Positions 1 to 12,388 of a stretch of 64,000 nucleotides of DNA are shown here, piece by piece. The notes beneath the pieces were generated by a model, which worked only from the letters and a program-made list of their open reading frames with translations, did not search any database and had not been told where the DNA came from. This stretch comes from Takakia lepidozioides. Lineage: Eukaryota > Streptophyta > Takakiopsida > Takakiales > Takakiaceae. Position 1 is the stretch's first letter; every line of letters begins with the position of its first letter. A program made the translations under genes and the position numbers. Where the stretch lies: NCBI GenBank assembly GCA_030704615.1, contig CM060732.1:30671053-30735052 (forward strand), written 5' to 3'.

Positions 1-3000
1 AGCTTAGTAAGCCGCTGGATTCTGCCCATAAGAGCTGCCTTGGCTTGTTCTTCTTCCTCCAATCGTGACTGCAACTTAACTTGGCCAGCCTCCAGCTGTT
101 ACCCCCAAAACCAAAAGGCCCTTTGAGTTCCTTAACGCACTCCACTGTTATAGAATATCAACCTCTAAAGCGTATGTTGCAATCACGCAAACAAAAGAAT
201 TACCTGTTTACTTATGTGCCATGAAACTGAAGGTTGGTCATTCAAGGTGACATATGATGCTAAAACAGGCAAGCTGATGAACATGAGTGACATGCTATGA
301 TTAGAAAAGCTGCAAAACACTGCTTAGCCTATCTTCCCTTTAAATCTACCTATAGTGAGCCTGCTGTCTTCTGATTGGGAAGACTTCCATTAACAATGCC
401 CGGCTAGACACATTTTGTCACACTCGTTACACTTAGTGGGAGAAGTGAACTGGGAGGGTAGCGAGCAGACACACACCTGCTGACGCAGATGGACAAGGTC
501 TTCATGGCTAGCATTTACAAGATAGGGTTGTTCAAGTATGCCACGCTTGAGTTGCTCCAGCTCGGACTTCAAGCTGCTAATTTCCTTCTGGTACTTTTTG
601 ATCAATGATTTTTCATCCAAGATCTGCACTCACAACAGTCACTCTTCACAACCTAGCAGGAACTTACCTTGAGAGTGAAAACCTTACATTCCACACAAAG
701 TACTCGTCACATCTGCCCACATCCTTTGTTCTTTGTCTTAAACAAGTAGCACACATTGAAGAACAGAGCCCCAAACGTGGGAGCACACTGTTTATACACC
801 TTAGGTCAACACAATGCATTTTGGATGGCTAACAATGGCTCAGCAGGTCATGCCCAAGATCCTTCCATGAGAGGCTATCCACTGGATACTGACCACCCTA
901 ACTACCACAAACACAAACAAACATACACACATTTTAGATTGGGAAACTCAGAGCTGAAGAGATGAAGTACCCGATTGGAAGCTGCGTGGATCTCAATCCG
1001 TTTTGCTCGGTGGGCAAATTTGAGGGTGTTGTGTGTCTCTTCATTGTTGCTGGATGCTGGTGTGATTGTGCATATTAACTGCAGTCAAAGCAATACAAAG
1101 ATTCTGCAATGAGAACAGCAGACTAACAACTAAAGTTGCATGTCTTCATTGTTCAACTCACTTCAATCCATAATCACAGACCAATTGGCAGAGGGATACA
1201 TGCCAAGCTCACAGATAAAGATGTAAAGCATTGGTTGACCAACCAGAGAAATGCAGTCCTACATAAAACGAGGTGAATGAAGAGGATGTGTACCGAGATC
1301 CGCCCATGGCCACTTAAAGAAGACTGCAAGAGTCGAGTGAGCTTAGAGTCTCGATAGGGAATGTGCGATGCTTTGCCATCACTAAGTTTAGCTATGACCT
1401 GCACTCACACACATCATGACTTTCATTTCCAAGGGTAAGAGTACTCGTTTGGTTGTGATAACATCTCTTTGGTTCAAGATAACTAAACCAATCCTGAGCA
1501 GTTTCTGGGTGTTCTCACAGAATTTTCTGAGGCAAAGGCAGTCCCGGCTTACAGTGCCAAGAGTTAATAAACTCTTATTAATGTAGGAGCCCTCTTTCCG
1601 ACGCAGGCCTGTGGTCTCCGTCTTTGAGCTCTCTGACCCTGCAAGATCGATCAAATTCTGCGGGCATCACACAAGCCCTGGTCAGCGGATGCTGCAACCA
1701 CAAGCAGGTCACTGAAGCTCCAGCTTAGCAGGAAACCATATAATTGCAAGGAAGGGGACCTCCCTTGGTATAACTCCCAGACATTTACTCACCAAAGGCA
1801 TTACCCTTCCAGGGCCAGATGAGAGCCTACAATTGGATTATCCAAACATCAGTCTCAGGTTCACAACTGACCATCACTACATCTTCAAGCAATTTAGCAT
1901 ACTGCCGGTGAATGTAATTCTTAACTAAGGAGAAACCAGCTTACAAGTTGAGAAAGAGTGACATCCTCGTCTGTGTAGCCTTCACCTCGTGGGCTGCTTT
2001 CTACAGTCTGCAATAGCATCTCCAGAGACAAGTATTAGACCAAATCCTTTAAATCACAATAGTTAATGTGTTTAAGCTTCACTCCTGGTGTGCTAGAGCT
2101 TGGGTTGGCTGAACACAGGGAAGATGTATTTCACATACTTCACCAGAAGATTGATTCTTGAAAATCCCTCCTAATGATACAAACTGGGAGCAAGTTATGT
2201 CCTGGTCACCTATGTTGATAGTACCTCACATCTGCATATACCAGCAAATCTACGGATAACATTCCAATTTGTTTTGATACTAGTGTAGACAGAAGTGAAA
2301 TTCACATAGACAAACTGTATTAGACTCTAAAGACAACATGCTTATTATACTGATTTGGCACATAATTACAGACCAGAGTGAAGATGGTATGACTCCGACT
2401 GCTGAGTAGGTTGAAGTTGTTGGAGCCCACATGCCGGTGTTCTGCAAATCACCATGCAACTTGTCAGGGACAAGCGTGAGAAACTGCTTTCAAATGGCTG
2501 GAAGTGATATTTCTCAAGCACTAGTAAACTGGGGCTATGTAACAACCAATGGTTGGTACAGTCTTTCCAATTTATGGTTAAACATAACAAAATACCACAA
2601 TTCTATGTCACCCCTGATAAAGGATCCATAATTGCTTTTGATAGGAAAGATTACCTTCACCGGCAGCAATGAGGGAGAGAGCATGCGCTGGCGACAACAC
2701 CACTTCTTCTTTTATCCCTTCTACATATGTGCCCTGCTATAATCATACACCATGTGTCGAGATTGTCAGGGTACTCGGGGAACCTCTCTCCAGGTATCTG
2801 CCTACTTGTCCACACATGCTTAGGAATTTGCAATCTGACCAAGGACATGCTTTTAGAGGGATCCACAGCAATTGCTCACTGATTTCAAGCAAATTTGAAA
2901 ACATTGCATAGCGAAGCTACAAAAGCCATAGACAGCCGAATACCTGGGTATCCTCACGCACACGTAGGTTTTGCCCAATAGGATCTAGTAGATCATTTAT

Positions 3001-5667
3001 CACCTGGGAGCAGATTACAGCCACCCAACTCAAGAAGAGGAAAAAAGTCACTATTCGACAGACTATGATTTCCACATTGTGACCAAGAACCCCTCTAGAA
3101 GAGAGGGGAAGGGTAAAAGATGAAGGAAAATATTCAATCCCAGTTGCCTCCTTGAAAAAGAGGTGTGAAGTACCAAGTTAAACGGTATTGCGTCCATTCT
3201 CCCGATTGAAAAGGTCCTCATTACTGAGAAGGTAAAGTATGTACTAGCAGTGATGGAACAAAGGAAAACAGGATGAAAGAAAAACATCGCGTGGGGTCAA
3301 AAAGAGGTGGGGGGAAAACATTATGGAAAAGAAGCAATGGCTAAAAAGGTACGTGGAACTGCTTCCACCACAGGATTTCATCTATTGCCATAATATTGTG
3401 TAGAAAAATTACCTCATTGTAGATCTCAAGATAAGAAACACGTAATAGAAACTCCCGACTTGGTGTCTGCAACAAGGCCAATAAACACTGTTAGTCTCCA
3501 ACGCAAGCTACTTGCTTGGCGGGCACCCTCAACTACTTCATCCTTAACTATATCATTGCTACTAAGGAAAGCAACACTTCAACATTGACTGGATTGCTCT
3601 TCATCCCTTAGTCAGCATCACTGCTTTCATTTCAGATTTTACGACACCAGCCACAGATGCGTAGAGTAGACATGGATGTCAAAGATGAGACAGTCGAAGG
3701 CAGCATGGAATCATGAAAGGCGAGGGAATGTACTTCTTGTATAATGCTGAAGACATCCTTAACAGCCAGTGGAATGATCCCTGGTGACTTTTGATCACCC
3801 TGCACAATCCATATTCAGAGACTCAACTGAAGTTAGTAGGCGGGATAGCCTGGTCTACAACAATGATGTTAAGCATGCCAAAGTCAACTAATATGCTTGT
3901 ACAAATTCCAAATAACTCCATGCAGAACCCAAATTGAGAACCAACCTGATAGAGAATGCATAGGGCAGAGACAGAAACACTAACAAAATCATATGGTCTA
4001 AGTGAGACACACAAATACAAATATGCTTACATGCATTGTGTGAGTCTTGCCACTGCTTGTGACACCATAAGCAAAAACAGTTCCTGTAGTTCCCCACAAG
4101 ACTGCCTTCCGTAAGCGCTAAATCTCTTCAGTGTCAGATAGGCACAGATTTCTAAGGGAAAAAAAAACCCTCGCAGATGCACTCTGGGCCTCCAGTGGAC
4201 ATGTAAAATTCCCTTCCACTTCTCGTCGTTTGTCTTCTCTCCAATTGTATTTCCGTCAAAAAATGTGATTTAAGAGACTACTATACGTGCGAGCACTGGT
4301 AGGTTGAGAACAGTGGAGACCTACCATTGACCCCCTCCATAGCTCCACTCACCACATGCTGGGCTGCAACATCGTAGACCCCTCTGGTGGTAGTTGCAGG
4401 CCCAAACACTCTGTCTGTCCTTATCACCATCACACAACCACAGTTGTCACTGCCTCTGTGTCTAACAGCTTAATCACTGCTCTCTGTGTGCCTCCTCCCT
4501 CTTTCCAGCTCAATTTTCAACTCCGTCCCAAATAGACCTCTCCTCACACATAAAACTATGGTAATAGGGAGATGGGTGCGTACCAAAGGCATAGACAGTT
4601 GATGGGTTCAATTCACTGCGTACAGTGGTGTCTCCATCAGCATACCAGGCCACTTCATCACCTCGTTGGATCTCCCTTTGACTGCACCACAGAGACAGGT
4701 TGTTTTGTATCTGCTTGAAGTGAGGCTGGAGGCTTAGTGAGGCTTAGTTCAAGGTTCCTTTCTGATACATATAAACATACAAAGGCTGCAGGCCAAGCTC
4801 CTTGCTTAGGCACTCTTCCAGTACCACTCCAGTGGCTTTCCAACATGCATATTCGAAAGCAATTTCTAGCAAAGACTAGTGATCCGCGTAGTGCTTGTGT
4901 GCCTCTAGTAGACTACTGACTGGACACAGCCTGACAATCAGCCCCACAGACACTAGCCCTTGCTTACTGGCTCATGCCATACATAGGTCGGGCTGGCATG
5001 ATCAATGTGCTGCGATACATGCCTGTGCACCCTACTATTTGCTCGATTGGAGGGTATTTGATTCCAAAGTAGGGCACATTGCCTTCCATCTGTAGCCAAG
5101 ATTGAGCAACCATCACCATGGCAACATGTGGCCAGTCTGAGCAAGATTAGGGCTTTGTGCTTGTAGTTTCCAGAATGCACACATCTGACTGCCACACTCA
5201 ACCTTGCCGTCAACACAGAGCTTCACAAAATCAAACGTTTTTCCCTTGCAAGCAGCCTTCCTCATCTGACTTTTCTTACTTTACGCAAGGGAAGGTTTCC
5301 AGGTCTTGTACCTGAGCGGCCGAAATCGAACAGTAACCGAGACATTCTCTTTTGCTCGACTAAGAAAATCATCTCTCATTGACGTTGGTGTCCGCGGGCT
5401 TCCAGCAGAGACTGAAGAAGCCGAACTGAGGCGGAATTTCTGAGGAGTGATGCTTGGTGTGATGCTCGGAGGTTGCGGAATATTACTTCTGCTCCTGTTG
5501 GGAGTCAAAGATCTTGCAACAAATGCTATTGACTTCGATGTGGAGGTGGGTGTTAGAGAGCCAGAAGAGGAAGGAGAGGGAATCAATGACTTGCTTTGAT
5601 TAATAGATGAAGTCTTTCTGAAACGGAAAGGAGAGCTTGTTCGCGGTTTTGAAGAAGATGAAGACAT
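1..5667 (-). CDS. Kinesin-7 family motor protein, 3' end outside window
   Basis: Plus-end-directed microtubule motor of the plant kinesin-7 group (CENP-E/MKRP-like). Exons on the minus strand, in order: 5667-5312, 4681-4584, 4414-4325, 4083-4031, 3799-3734, 3466-3413, 3003-2944, 2733-2655, 2441-2374, 2007-1945, 1657-1553, 1398-1294, 1078-971, 623-477, 95-1 (partial). All junctions are GT-AG and the phases join without a break (484 codons before the last exon). A Ser/Pro-rich N-terminus of about 105 residues precedes the motor start VTVRFRPL. The P-loop GVTSSGKT is at residues 188-195, switch I NLLSSRSH at about 296-303, and switch II DLAGSE at about 333-338. The neck and coiled coil ([10 protein letters not shown]...) begin in exon 14. 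I chose the ATG at 5667 because SSSS-rich starts are usual in this group; an in-frame ATG at 5760 is possible. Family assignment is by recognition of motor sequence; the C-terminal coil is not visible. Confidence 0.96.
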
Positions 5668-6787
5668 GGCTTTGTGAAAAATGGGGGAATGTAAGATGGA
5701 AAATTTGGGAAATGGATGGAGGGGAGGAGGCCACTTATCGGCCTCTCTAACAAATTTCACACCGATGAAAGATCCGGATCCAGGTAAAGCCCCAATCCAC
5801 TAGCAGAGCTGGCAACCATGGAGTTACAGACTGTGAGGTCCGAATGAATAAAACCAAGGAGAGGCTGTAAAGAAGATAGGATGCAGAGGCATGCCATGTA
5901 GCTGGACACCAAGTGAATCATAATATGAAGAATGAGGAATTGCAACACTAGAAGGAGATGAAAACATTCTGGTTGGATTGACCTGCCCCCCAGACTGTAC
6001 AGATCCTTCAAAGAGACGACAATGCTGGTCCCAGTGTCGCTTGTACGGAGGAAGACAAGCTACTTAGCTCATTTTGGAAGCAGACCATGAAGGGAGGAGC
6101 TGCTCATGGTGCTGGGGAATAAGGAAAAAGAGATTGCAAAGTGCAGACCGAAAATGTGATAAAGACACCACTTCAGTATCGTAAGAAATGCCAGAACTTC
6201 GATACTTGATCCAAAAAATGGGAAAGATGGGAGGAAGATCACACAGGAGCTCACATATGTCCTGTGATCTTAGAAAGAGCCCGCACAGACAAAGACACGG
6301 AGAGAAGCGGGGAGGGATAGCGGCCTCTGCATTGAGCTATCTGATTTACAGGACAAACACTCGCTCCCTCCGAAGCGAGGCCGCAGCGGAGCGAGCGAGC
6401 AGGGCAGTCTTGAGACCATTGCAGCGCACGGATGAATGATCGGTCATCCATTTCCTTCTATTTTACGTCCAACCGATGAACCACAAACGTCGGTCGTGCA
6501 GACTGACCGCTGGACAGAGCCCACGCGCGACGCACGGACCGTAGGTCACAGCACGTGCCAGCGCCAGACCTGACATACGGACCGATGTGTAGCTCTGAAA
6601 TCTGTTGGATAATACACATTCCCTGCGGTTTTGGATCGCCGTGTGGCACATCCAGCTGGCGACGTAGGTTCCCCTTACACCTGTATAACGACTCGTGTTT
6701 TTGTTTTAAAAATTAAAATAAAAGGGGACGGAGACTCGTGTTTTTTTTCTGAAATTTGGAAAAAAAAAAGAAAAAAAGAAAAAAAAA
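5668..6787. other. Upstream region of kinesin gene, no gene seen
   Basis: About 1.1 kb between the kinesin start codon and the first dispersed repeat. It holds only short open frames with no recognisable domain. It should contain the kinesin promoter and 5' UTR, but I see no decisive core promoter element. A homopurine A/G-rich run lies at about 6760-6790. Confidence 0.4.
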
Positions 6788-7075
6788 GGAGTGGCTACTA
6801 AGTTTTACAGGAAATAACCATATTTTCTGTTCATCCACTGAAATTTGGATAGAATCATCCTCCTCTGTACTTTCATCCATGTATATAATCCATATTAGGC
6901 GAATTCATCCAAGATTTATATTTTATTTGGAGAAGTTTGGCGATTTCATCCATCAGAAAACAGGGAATTTACTATAATAAAGTATTCCAGGGCCTCTCTC
7001 CCCTGTCCATTAAAAAAAGAAAAAAAGAAATTACCACAGAATATTCCATTCTATTTTTTAGGTCGAAAAAGTGCG
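6788..7075 (+). repeat. Dispersed repeat family R1, copy 1
   Basis: About 290 bp, AT-rich, containing repeated TTCATCCA words. It is a direct, diverged copy of 11884-12170: both begin near GAGTGGCTA, share the block AATTTGGATAGAATCATCCT, and end near a TTTCGCCA-type motif. No coding potential. Probably a fragment of a non-coding transposon. Confidence 0.75.
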
Positions 7076-8300
7076 AAATTTCGCCAGAAATAAAAACTCG
7101 TTATTAACGAAGGTGCTATTTGGTAGGTTTCTGCGTTTATCTGTTTTTTTTAATAATATTAAATAATAATAATATAAATAATGCCTGGTAACGTTTCATT
7201 TTTTAACTACTCGGCCAAGCTGGGGTTACTCCTTGGCCTCGGACCTTCCTATTCCTAGCTCTAAATGGGCTGCTAAATGGGTTCATGGCATGCCCTTCCC
7301 GGTAAATTGGGAACCAATGAGGAAAGGCTGAATCCGAGGAAATGCACACATATTCCGCGGTAATACGCAACCGTACTTTCTGGGTGAGGATATTTGCCCA
7401 GACTACCTTCATTCAACAAAAATGGGCATAAAAATCAAGGGTTGAAGACATTTTATGCGATAGACACCTTTATTCGCCGAAAATGGGCATAAAAATCCAA
7501 AATATAGCTGTGTGGAGATTATTTTAATCTGCCGAAGGTGGGCATAGAGATCAGTAGGTCTAAGTCAATTTTTGGGCATACCACATTAATGCCTTATTTA
7601 TCATGGACGCCACCTCTGGTGAACGAATGTACATTCCTGGTGATACAAATAGACACATGGTGAGAGTTCCAACATTCTGTCAATGAAGGTGATTTTTCTT
7701 CTTCCTTGTACCTTCGTCGGTCGAAGGTAATTTTTCTTCGGTAGGCTCGTTGGGTAGCTTCAAGTATTCCTGGTGACCTTCGTTCACCTTCGTCACTGAT
7801 GGATTTGTGCTCATATTTGATAGAATAAGAGCTCTCTGCTTGATGCAGGCCGGGGTAGTTACATGGTATTATCTCACTACATTTTATATATGTATATATT
7901 ATTTAATTGGTAATGCCACGGGTCCGGGGTACCCGGGGTCAAAACCCGGACCCGCATTAAACTGATCGGAACCCAATCTATCCTTATCTTACCCAGGATC
8001 AAAGACCTAGTATGTCAACAGCTATCCCCAAACAATCCATCTTCCCCCTCTTCCGCCTTTTTCATAACCATACACTTCTCTTCATCTTCTATTGCATACT
8101 CATTCCGCTCTGTTCGGGCATTCTTATGGCAGGCATTGGCTTCATGCAACACAATGGAACGAATGGAGGCTCGGACTTGTAGAGGAGGTGCATCATAGAG
8201 GAGAAGGTGTGGTTCAGTACCCTCCAGTACCCTCTCTACCTCATCCTTCATGCTCATGTCAACAGAATATCAGCGATTATCAGCCGATATCATGCTCTCT
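7076..8300. repeat. Non-coding stretch with degenerate tandem repeat at 7385-7570
   Basis: No supported gene. Between 7385 and 7570 the words TTCGCCGAAAATGGGCATA and close variants recur three to four times at about 65-75 bp spacing. At 7680-7800 CCTTCG words recur in both orientations. This looks like decayed minisatellite or transposon terminus sequence. Confidence 0.5.
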
Positions 8301-8310
8301 ATCAACGGAA

Positions 8311-8690
8311 TTGCATCCTCGACAGAAAATACGGCATGACAGAGAGGTACAACAGACAACAGTTCCGCACGGAACTGTCATCTTGCCACAGAATTGTCCG
8401 CGACAATATCAGAAAATGTGATATCAAAATTACAACAATTTCGCATTCCGCGCGGAATTAAATCCTCAACAGACACTATGGCATGACAGAGAGGTGTTGC
8501 AGACGACAATTCCGCATGGAACTGTTGTCTTGCCACAAAATTTTCCGTGACAACATTGAAAAATGTGACACCAAAATTTCTCCAATTTCGCAATTTTGCG
8601 CGGAATTCAATCCTCAACAAACAATATGGTATGACAAATATATGAAGCATACGACAGTTCCGCGCAGAACTGTCGATTTGCTACAGAAAT
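8311..8690 (+). repeat. 147-148 bp tandem repeat with embedded palindromes
   Basis: Two full units and one partial unit. The anchor TCCTC occurs at 8316, 8463 and 8611, giving periods of 147 and 148 bp. Each unit carries palindromes of the form CAGTTCCGCGCGGAACTG, the clearest being 8359-8378, with others at 8445-8458, 8506-8525, about 8595-8608 and 8653-8674. Open frames here on both strands are products of the repeat and not genes. Confidence 0.85.
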
Positions 8691-8734
8691 ATTCAACATA
8701 CAGCCCAAACACTCAATGCCAAAAAGATTTTTTT

Positions 8735-8865
8735 TATATTCGAATATTCATGATATATTCATGGTATTCTTGGTATATTCGAATAATCTTTGGAATATTC
8801 CCTAACAAATATTCCTGATATATTCTTTGTATATTCAAAATATTCTTTGAAATATTCTCTAGTTC
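8735..8865. repeat. AT-rich degenerate ATATTC array
   Basis: About 130 bp in which ATATTC (with its reverse complement GAATAT) recurs roughly every 8-15 bp, forming many overlapping short inverted repeats. No gene. Confidence 0.7.
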
Positions 8866-9119
8866 CATGCCCGATTGAGAGCGTTCATGGAACAGCCACA
8901 TGCATTTCAACGCAGAAACTAGTCAAATTACGGCTGTTTGTGTACATGGTTGGTGCACGACAACTGCAGTTCCGTGCAGAACTATCATCCACCGTGAACA
9001 ACACCTTGGAAACATCACCTTGGAAACATCTTGCCGGGACGTTGTATCATGGGCCTATGTGGCTCGATTGTTGGGGTTTCATTTGTGGGTTGTTCACACG
9101 TTTGAAAGTCTGAGAACTG

Positions 9120-9545
9120 GCCGTTCCGTGCGAATTACGAAGAACCCGAATTGGCAATTCCGCGCGGAGTTACGAACTGACAGTATGAATTGTTGGCATG
9201 CATATCATCCATACAAGTTGTCAATTGGATAGTTCGGATTCATTACATTGAATGGTAAATGTCGTGGGTAATAATTTCATTGATTTTGTGTGTGGTGGCC
9301 GCTGATACTATGGTCTGCAACTTAACGGTATACACAATGAAGTATACAGCATATCGTTGCCCTTTCATCTCTATAGAATGTTATACATCATAGCGAGATA
9401 CAGTTTATCATATGTTCTGGAGACTCAGAAATGGCAGTTCCGCGCGGAATTATGAATTGTCAGTAAGAATCGGATGCATGGATATTATCCATGCAAGTTG
9501 TCAGTTGGCTAGATCGCAATCATTACATGGAATTGTAAATGTCGT
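9120..9545 (+). repeat. Pair of ~110 bp direct repeats with TTCCGCGCGGAA palindromes
   Basis: Blocks at about 9140-9250 and 9425-9545 are alike: TTCCGCGCGGA palindrome, a GAATTG segment, ATCCATRCAAGTTGTCA, then CATTACAT and GTAAATGTCGT. They share the palindrome with the 147-bp array upstream, so this is the same repeat family continuing at longer spacing. Confidence 0.75.
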
Positions 9546-10444
9546 CGAAGGGAGTGTTCCACATTTCACGCAGTGGACCCATCGACTCGTTGCCAATGCA
9601 TGGCCATTCGTCGTGATACTAAACTGCTTTGCAAGAAGGAGATCCAAAGGCCAGGGGACAAATATGGTACTCCAGCACCTTGTTTCCTTGGTAGATTTTA
9701 TCCTTCTGCACTTGTTAAATCGAAGGTTCAAGTCATCTAGTTCTGTGCATCCGACATTTTCTAGTGCGTGCATGGCAACATGCCGACCTCTGTGAATGAC
9801 CGCCCGACCCACCGGTTGTGTGGCTAGTGAAAGAGGGCACAGATCTGAACCATGAAGAGGGGGACGATATAACCAAGGCAGGTTTTCGCCTCGTCCAAAC
9901 AGAGGAGTTGACGAGTGCTCCTGTGCCTGGGAGCAGTTCCGCTCGCAACCCCGCATCCGAGTCCAGCTATGGAGCTATATCGAGGTTCCCTTCACCTGTC
10001 CTTGCACAAGTGCCCTATGAAGGCATAGTAAGCCTATAGCATATAAGGAATTCGGAATTCCCTGTGGAATTTCCAATTCCTCTTCTGATTTCCTTTGTCG
10101 TCGCACTGATGGGCGACGTGATGTTGGTAACGTGACTCTTTTTCCACTTACCGCGGCTTCAGGGTGTTATGCCATGTTCATTCTACATATTTGTCTTTAT
10201 CAGTATCTTACCTACCCCGAACATGTTCCGAGCCTGAGCGGGAATATTCCTCAGCTTACCCAAGCTTGACTCGGACCAGCTGCTCATCGCTCAGGCTCGC
10301 GACATATCTGCTCCCGTGCCACATCATCGTCATTTAAAAAAAAAAAACTCCCCAAATTACAAACAAATGGAATTTTTATTTTCACTTTAAGAAAATTATT
10401 TGTTTTATAGCAAAGGTACAACCGGGCCGTGGAATCTCCTTTTT

Positions 10445-10475
<31 letters not shown>

Positions 10476-11883
10476 AGGGGAAGAGGGGAATCCCATTTTG
10501 GAAGGAGAGCTTCAATTTGCGTGTCCGGATTTAAGAGACCAAGACCTCCTTTGGCTGGCAAAACTGTTGTCAAAAGAGACCAACGCCCTAGGGGTCCAAG
10601 AAAAAGCATTGGACCCCCCAACACAAAATTCATTGTGCCAAGGCCTTAACCGGGGGTTGCATAGATACTTGAGGGCCACTTAGACTACGGTCCAAGACCA
10701 AGACCAACTCAAAATGCAAGGATTCTATTGGTCTGCAAGGATTCTATTGGTGTGCAAGGGCACTTCTTGGTCATATTGGCTTTACACTAGGGACCAAGAC
10801 CAACAATGTTACGAAATGACATGGGGTCTAAGTTGGTTGATTATGGCGGGTGATTGTTGTAGAAGAAAGGAACCCATGTAGTTTGGAGTACCAATAACAT
10901 TAAACTATAATTTTGTCAAATGATCCTCACCATCCATTGGAATCAGGCTTGAATGTCGAGTGGGAAGGATAAACGTGATGGAAGTTGATACACCTCATTT
11001 TAAGTTTCTTTGGTCTCGGTCCCAACGCCTTCACACATTCCACTTTGGTCCCTAGGATATTGAAAATTTTAATATGAACCAATTTGTCCAGCAAGGTCTT
11101 GGGCCATAGTCTAAAGTGGCCCTTACAAATGGTCGAGTTGTATCCTTGGGATGAATGTTGTTAATTAATTGTATTTGTTGAGGAGTCATTTTCACAGAGC
11201 CATTCAATGATTGACAGATATTGGCTGAAAGTTTTGGATGAATTTTCCCAGTTTTCATCCATATGCTCGTGCTCACCGCAGATGGCAGTTGTTTTAGAGG
11301 TTTATTTTCTCGTTTCCCCAATCCCTTCATAAATTTATTGACCCTACCTTCCTTTCGCCTACGCAGAGGGTTTTGATTCTTAGCACCAATTACGTTTTGA
11401 ATTATTTCAAGCTGGAATATTTCATCCATATTTATAGATCTATGAAATATGTAAACATGATAACTTCATTGGGTAACTAGGCTAGACAAATGCACAAACT
11501 TCACAGGATAATAGTTCCCAAAAACTGGCAGATCAGGTGAGGGAATGTTCCAGGAATGTTCCAACATTGTGTGATCTTCCAGATTTCTACAACGTATTCA
11601 TAACTTAATTACAATGGGGTATGGCTTGCATCATCTATTCCATACATTTGTTTTTAATTGTATTTCTTGAAACAAAAGATGTCCATGGACCATAAACAAA
11701 ATGTGTCCTTACTTACCGCCTACTTACTAACCGACCGTTTTTGGAAATGAGTTATAAAAAGAAGCATGCGTCGTGTTTGCATGTCTGAAGGTATTCCTTC
11801 GTCATCACTGTGTCCAAAGTGTCTCCAAAAATGGCTTTCAGACATCCCCAAACAGTGATTGTTTTCTTAAATTTGAAAAATAG
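9546..11883. other. Gene-poor region with microsatellites and short repeats
   Basis: No supportable gene. It holds another TTCCGC half-palindrome (9934-9950), an (AAG)n microsatellite at 10446-10477, a 20-bp tandem duplication around 10724-10762 (CAAGGATTCTATTGGT), and a 125-codon minus-strand frame at 11052-11429 that has no recognisable domain and may be chance. Confidence 0.5.
10446..10477 (+). repeat. (AAG)n microsatellite
   Basis: About ten AAG trinucleotides in a row, ending in G-rich sequence. Confidence 0.9.
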
Positions 11884-12170
11884 CACGAGTGGCTATTAAC
11901 TTTTACAAGAAATAGCTATATATTCTGTTCATCCATTGCAATTTGGATAGAATCATCCTCCTATGTATTTTCATCCATTTATATCATCCATATTTGACAA
12001 ATTCATCCATTGTTATTTTATCTTTGTAAAAGTTTGCGATTTCATCCATGACAAAATTGGGAATTTACAACAGAATATCCCATTTCAATTTTTTGAGGTC
12101 ACCATTTGGCGATTTTTCGCCAAGAAAAAAAACACTGTCCCCAAATACCATTTCATGTAAAAACTCGGTG
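11884..12170 (+). repeat. Dispersed repeat family R1, copy 2
   Basis: Direct copy of 6788-7075, diverged by substitutions and small indels, ending with a small TTTGGCGATTTTTCGCCA palindrome. The two copies lie 5.1 kb apart in the same orientation. Confidence 0.75.
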
Positions 12171-12236
12171 TAACAAGAAACGGGTACATAGTTGACATCG
12201 CACATAATCCGGCCTTAGGAGTCAATTAGGTACTAT

Positions 12237-12366
12237 GGAATGGTCAGGGCCACGCCATTCTGCCCTCTGAGCTGCCTGGCCGTGAAATTTGGCGAGGCTG
12301 GGAGGCCGGGACAAAATTTCAGGCCGGGCAGCAAAGGGGGCAAAATGGCCCGGCCCTGACCGTTCC
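12237..12366. mobile_element. ~130-bp foldback element
   Basis: The left arm starting GGAATGGTCAGGGCC is matched, reverse complemented, by the right arm ending GGCCCTGACCGTTCC. The arms are about 55 bp each with scattered mismatches around a short loop. It resembles a small foldback MITE or a hairpin RNA source. No target duplication was evident. Confidence 0.75.
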
Positions 12367-12388
12367 ATCGGCGTTATGCTCAGAGGTT

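Noticed and set aside
8311-8690. CRISPR-like array
   Set aside because: The repeats are 147-bp tandem units with palindromes and no short constant repeat/unique spacer pattern; the genome is eukaryotic.
9501-9956. 151-codon minus-strand frame
   Set aside because: No domain, overlaps opposing frames in a repeat-derived region; likely chance.
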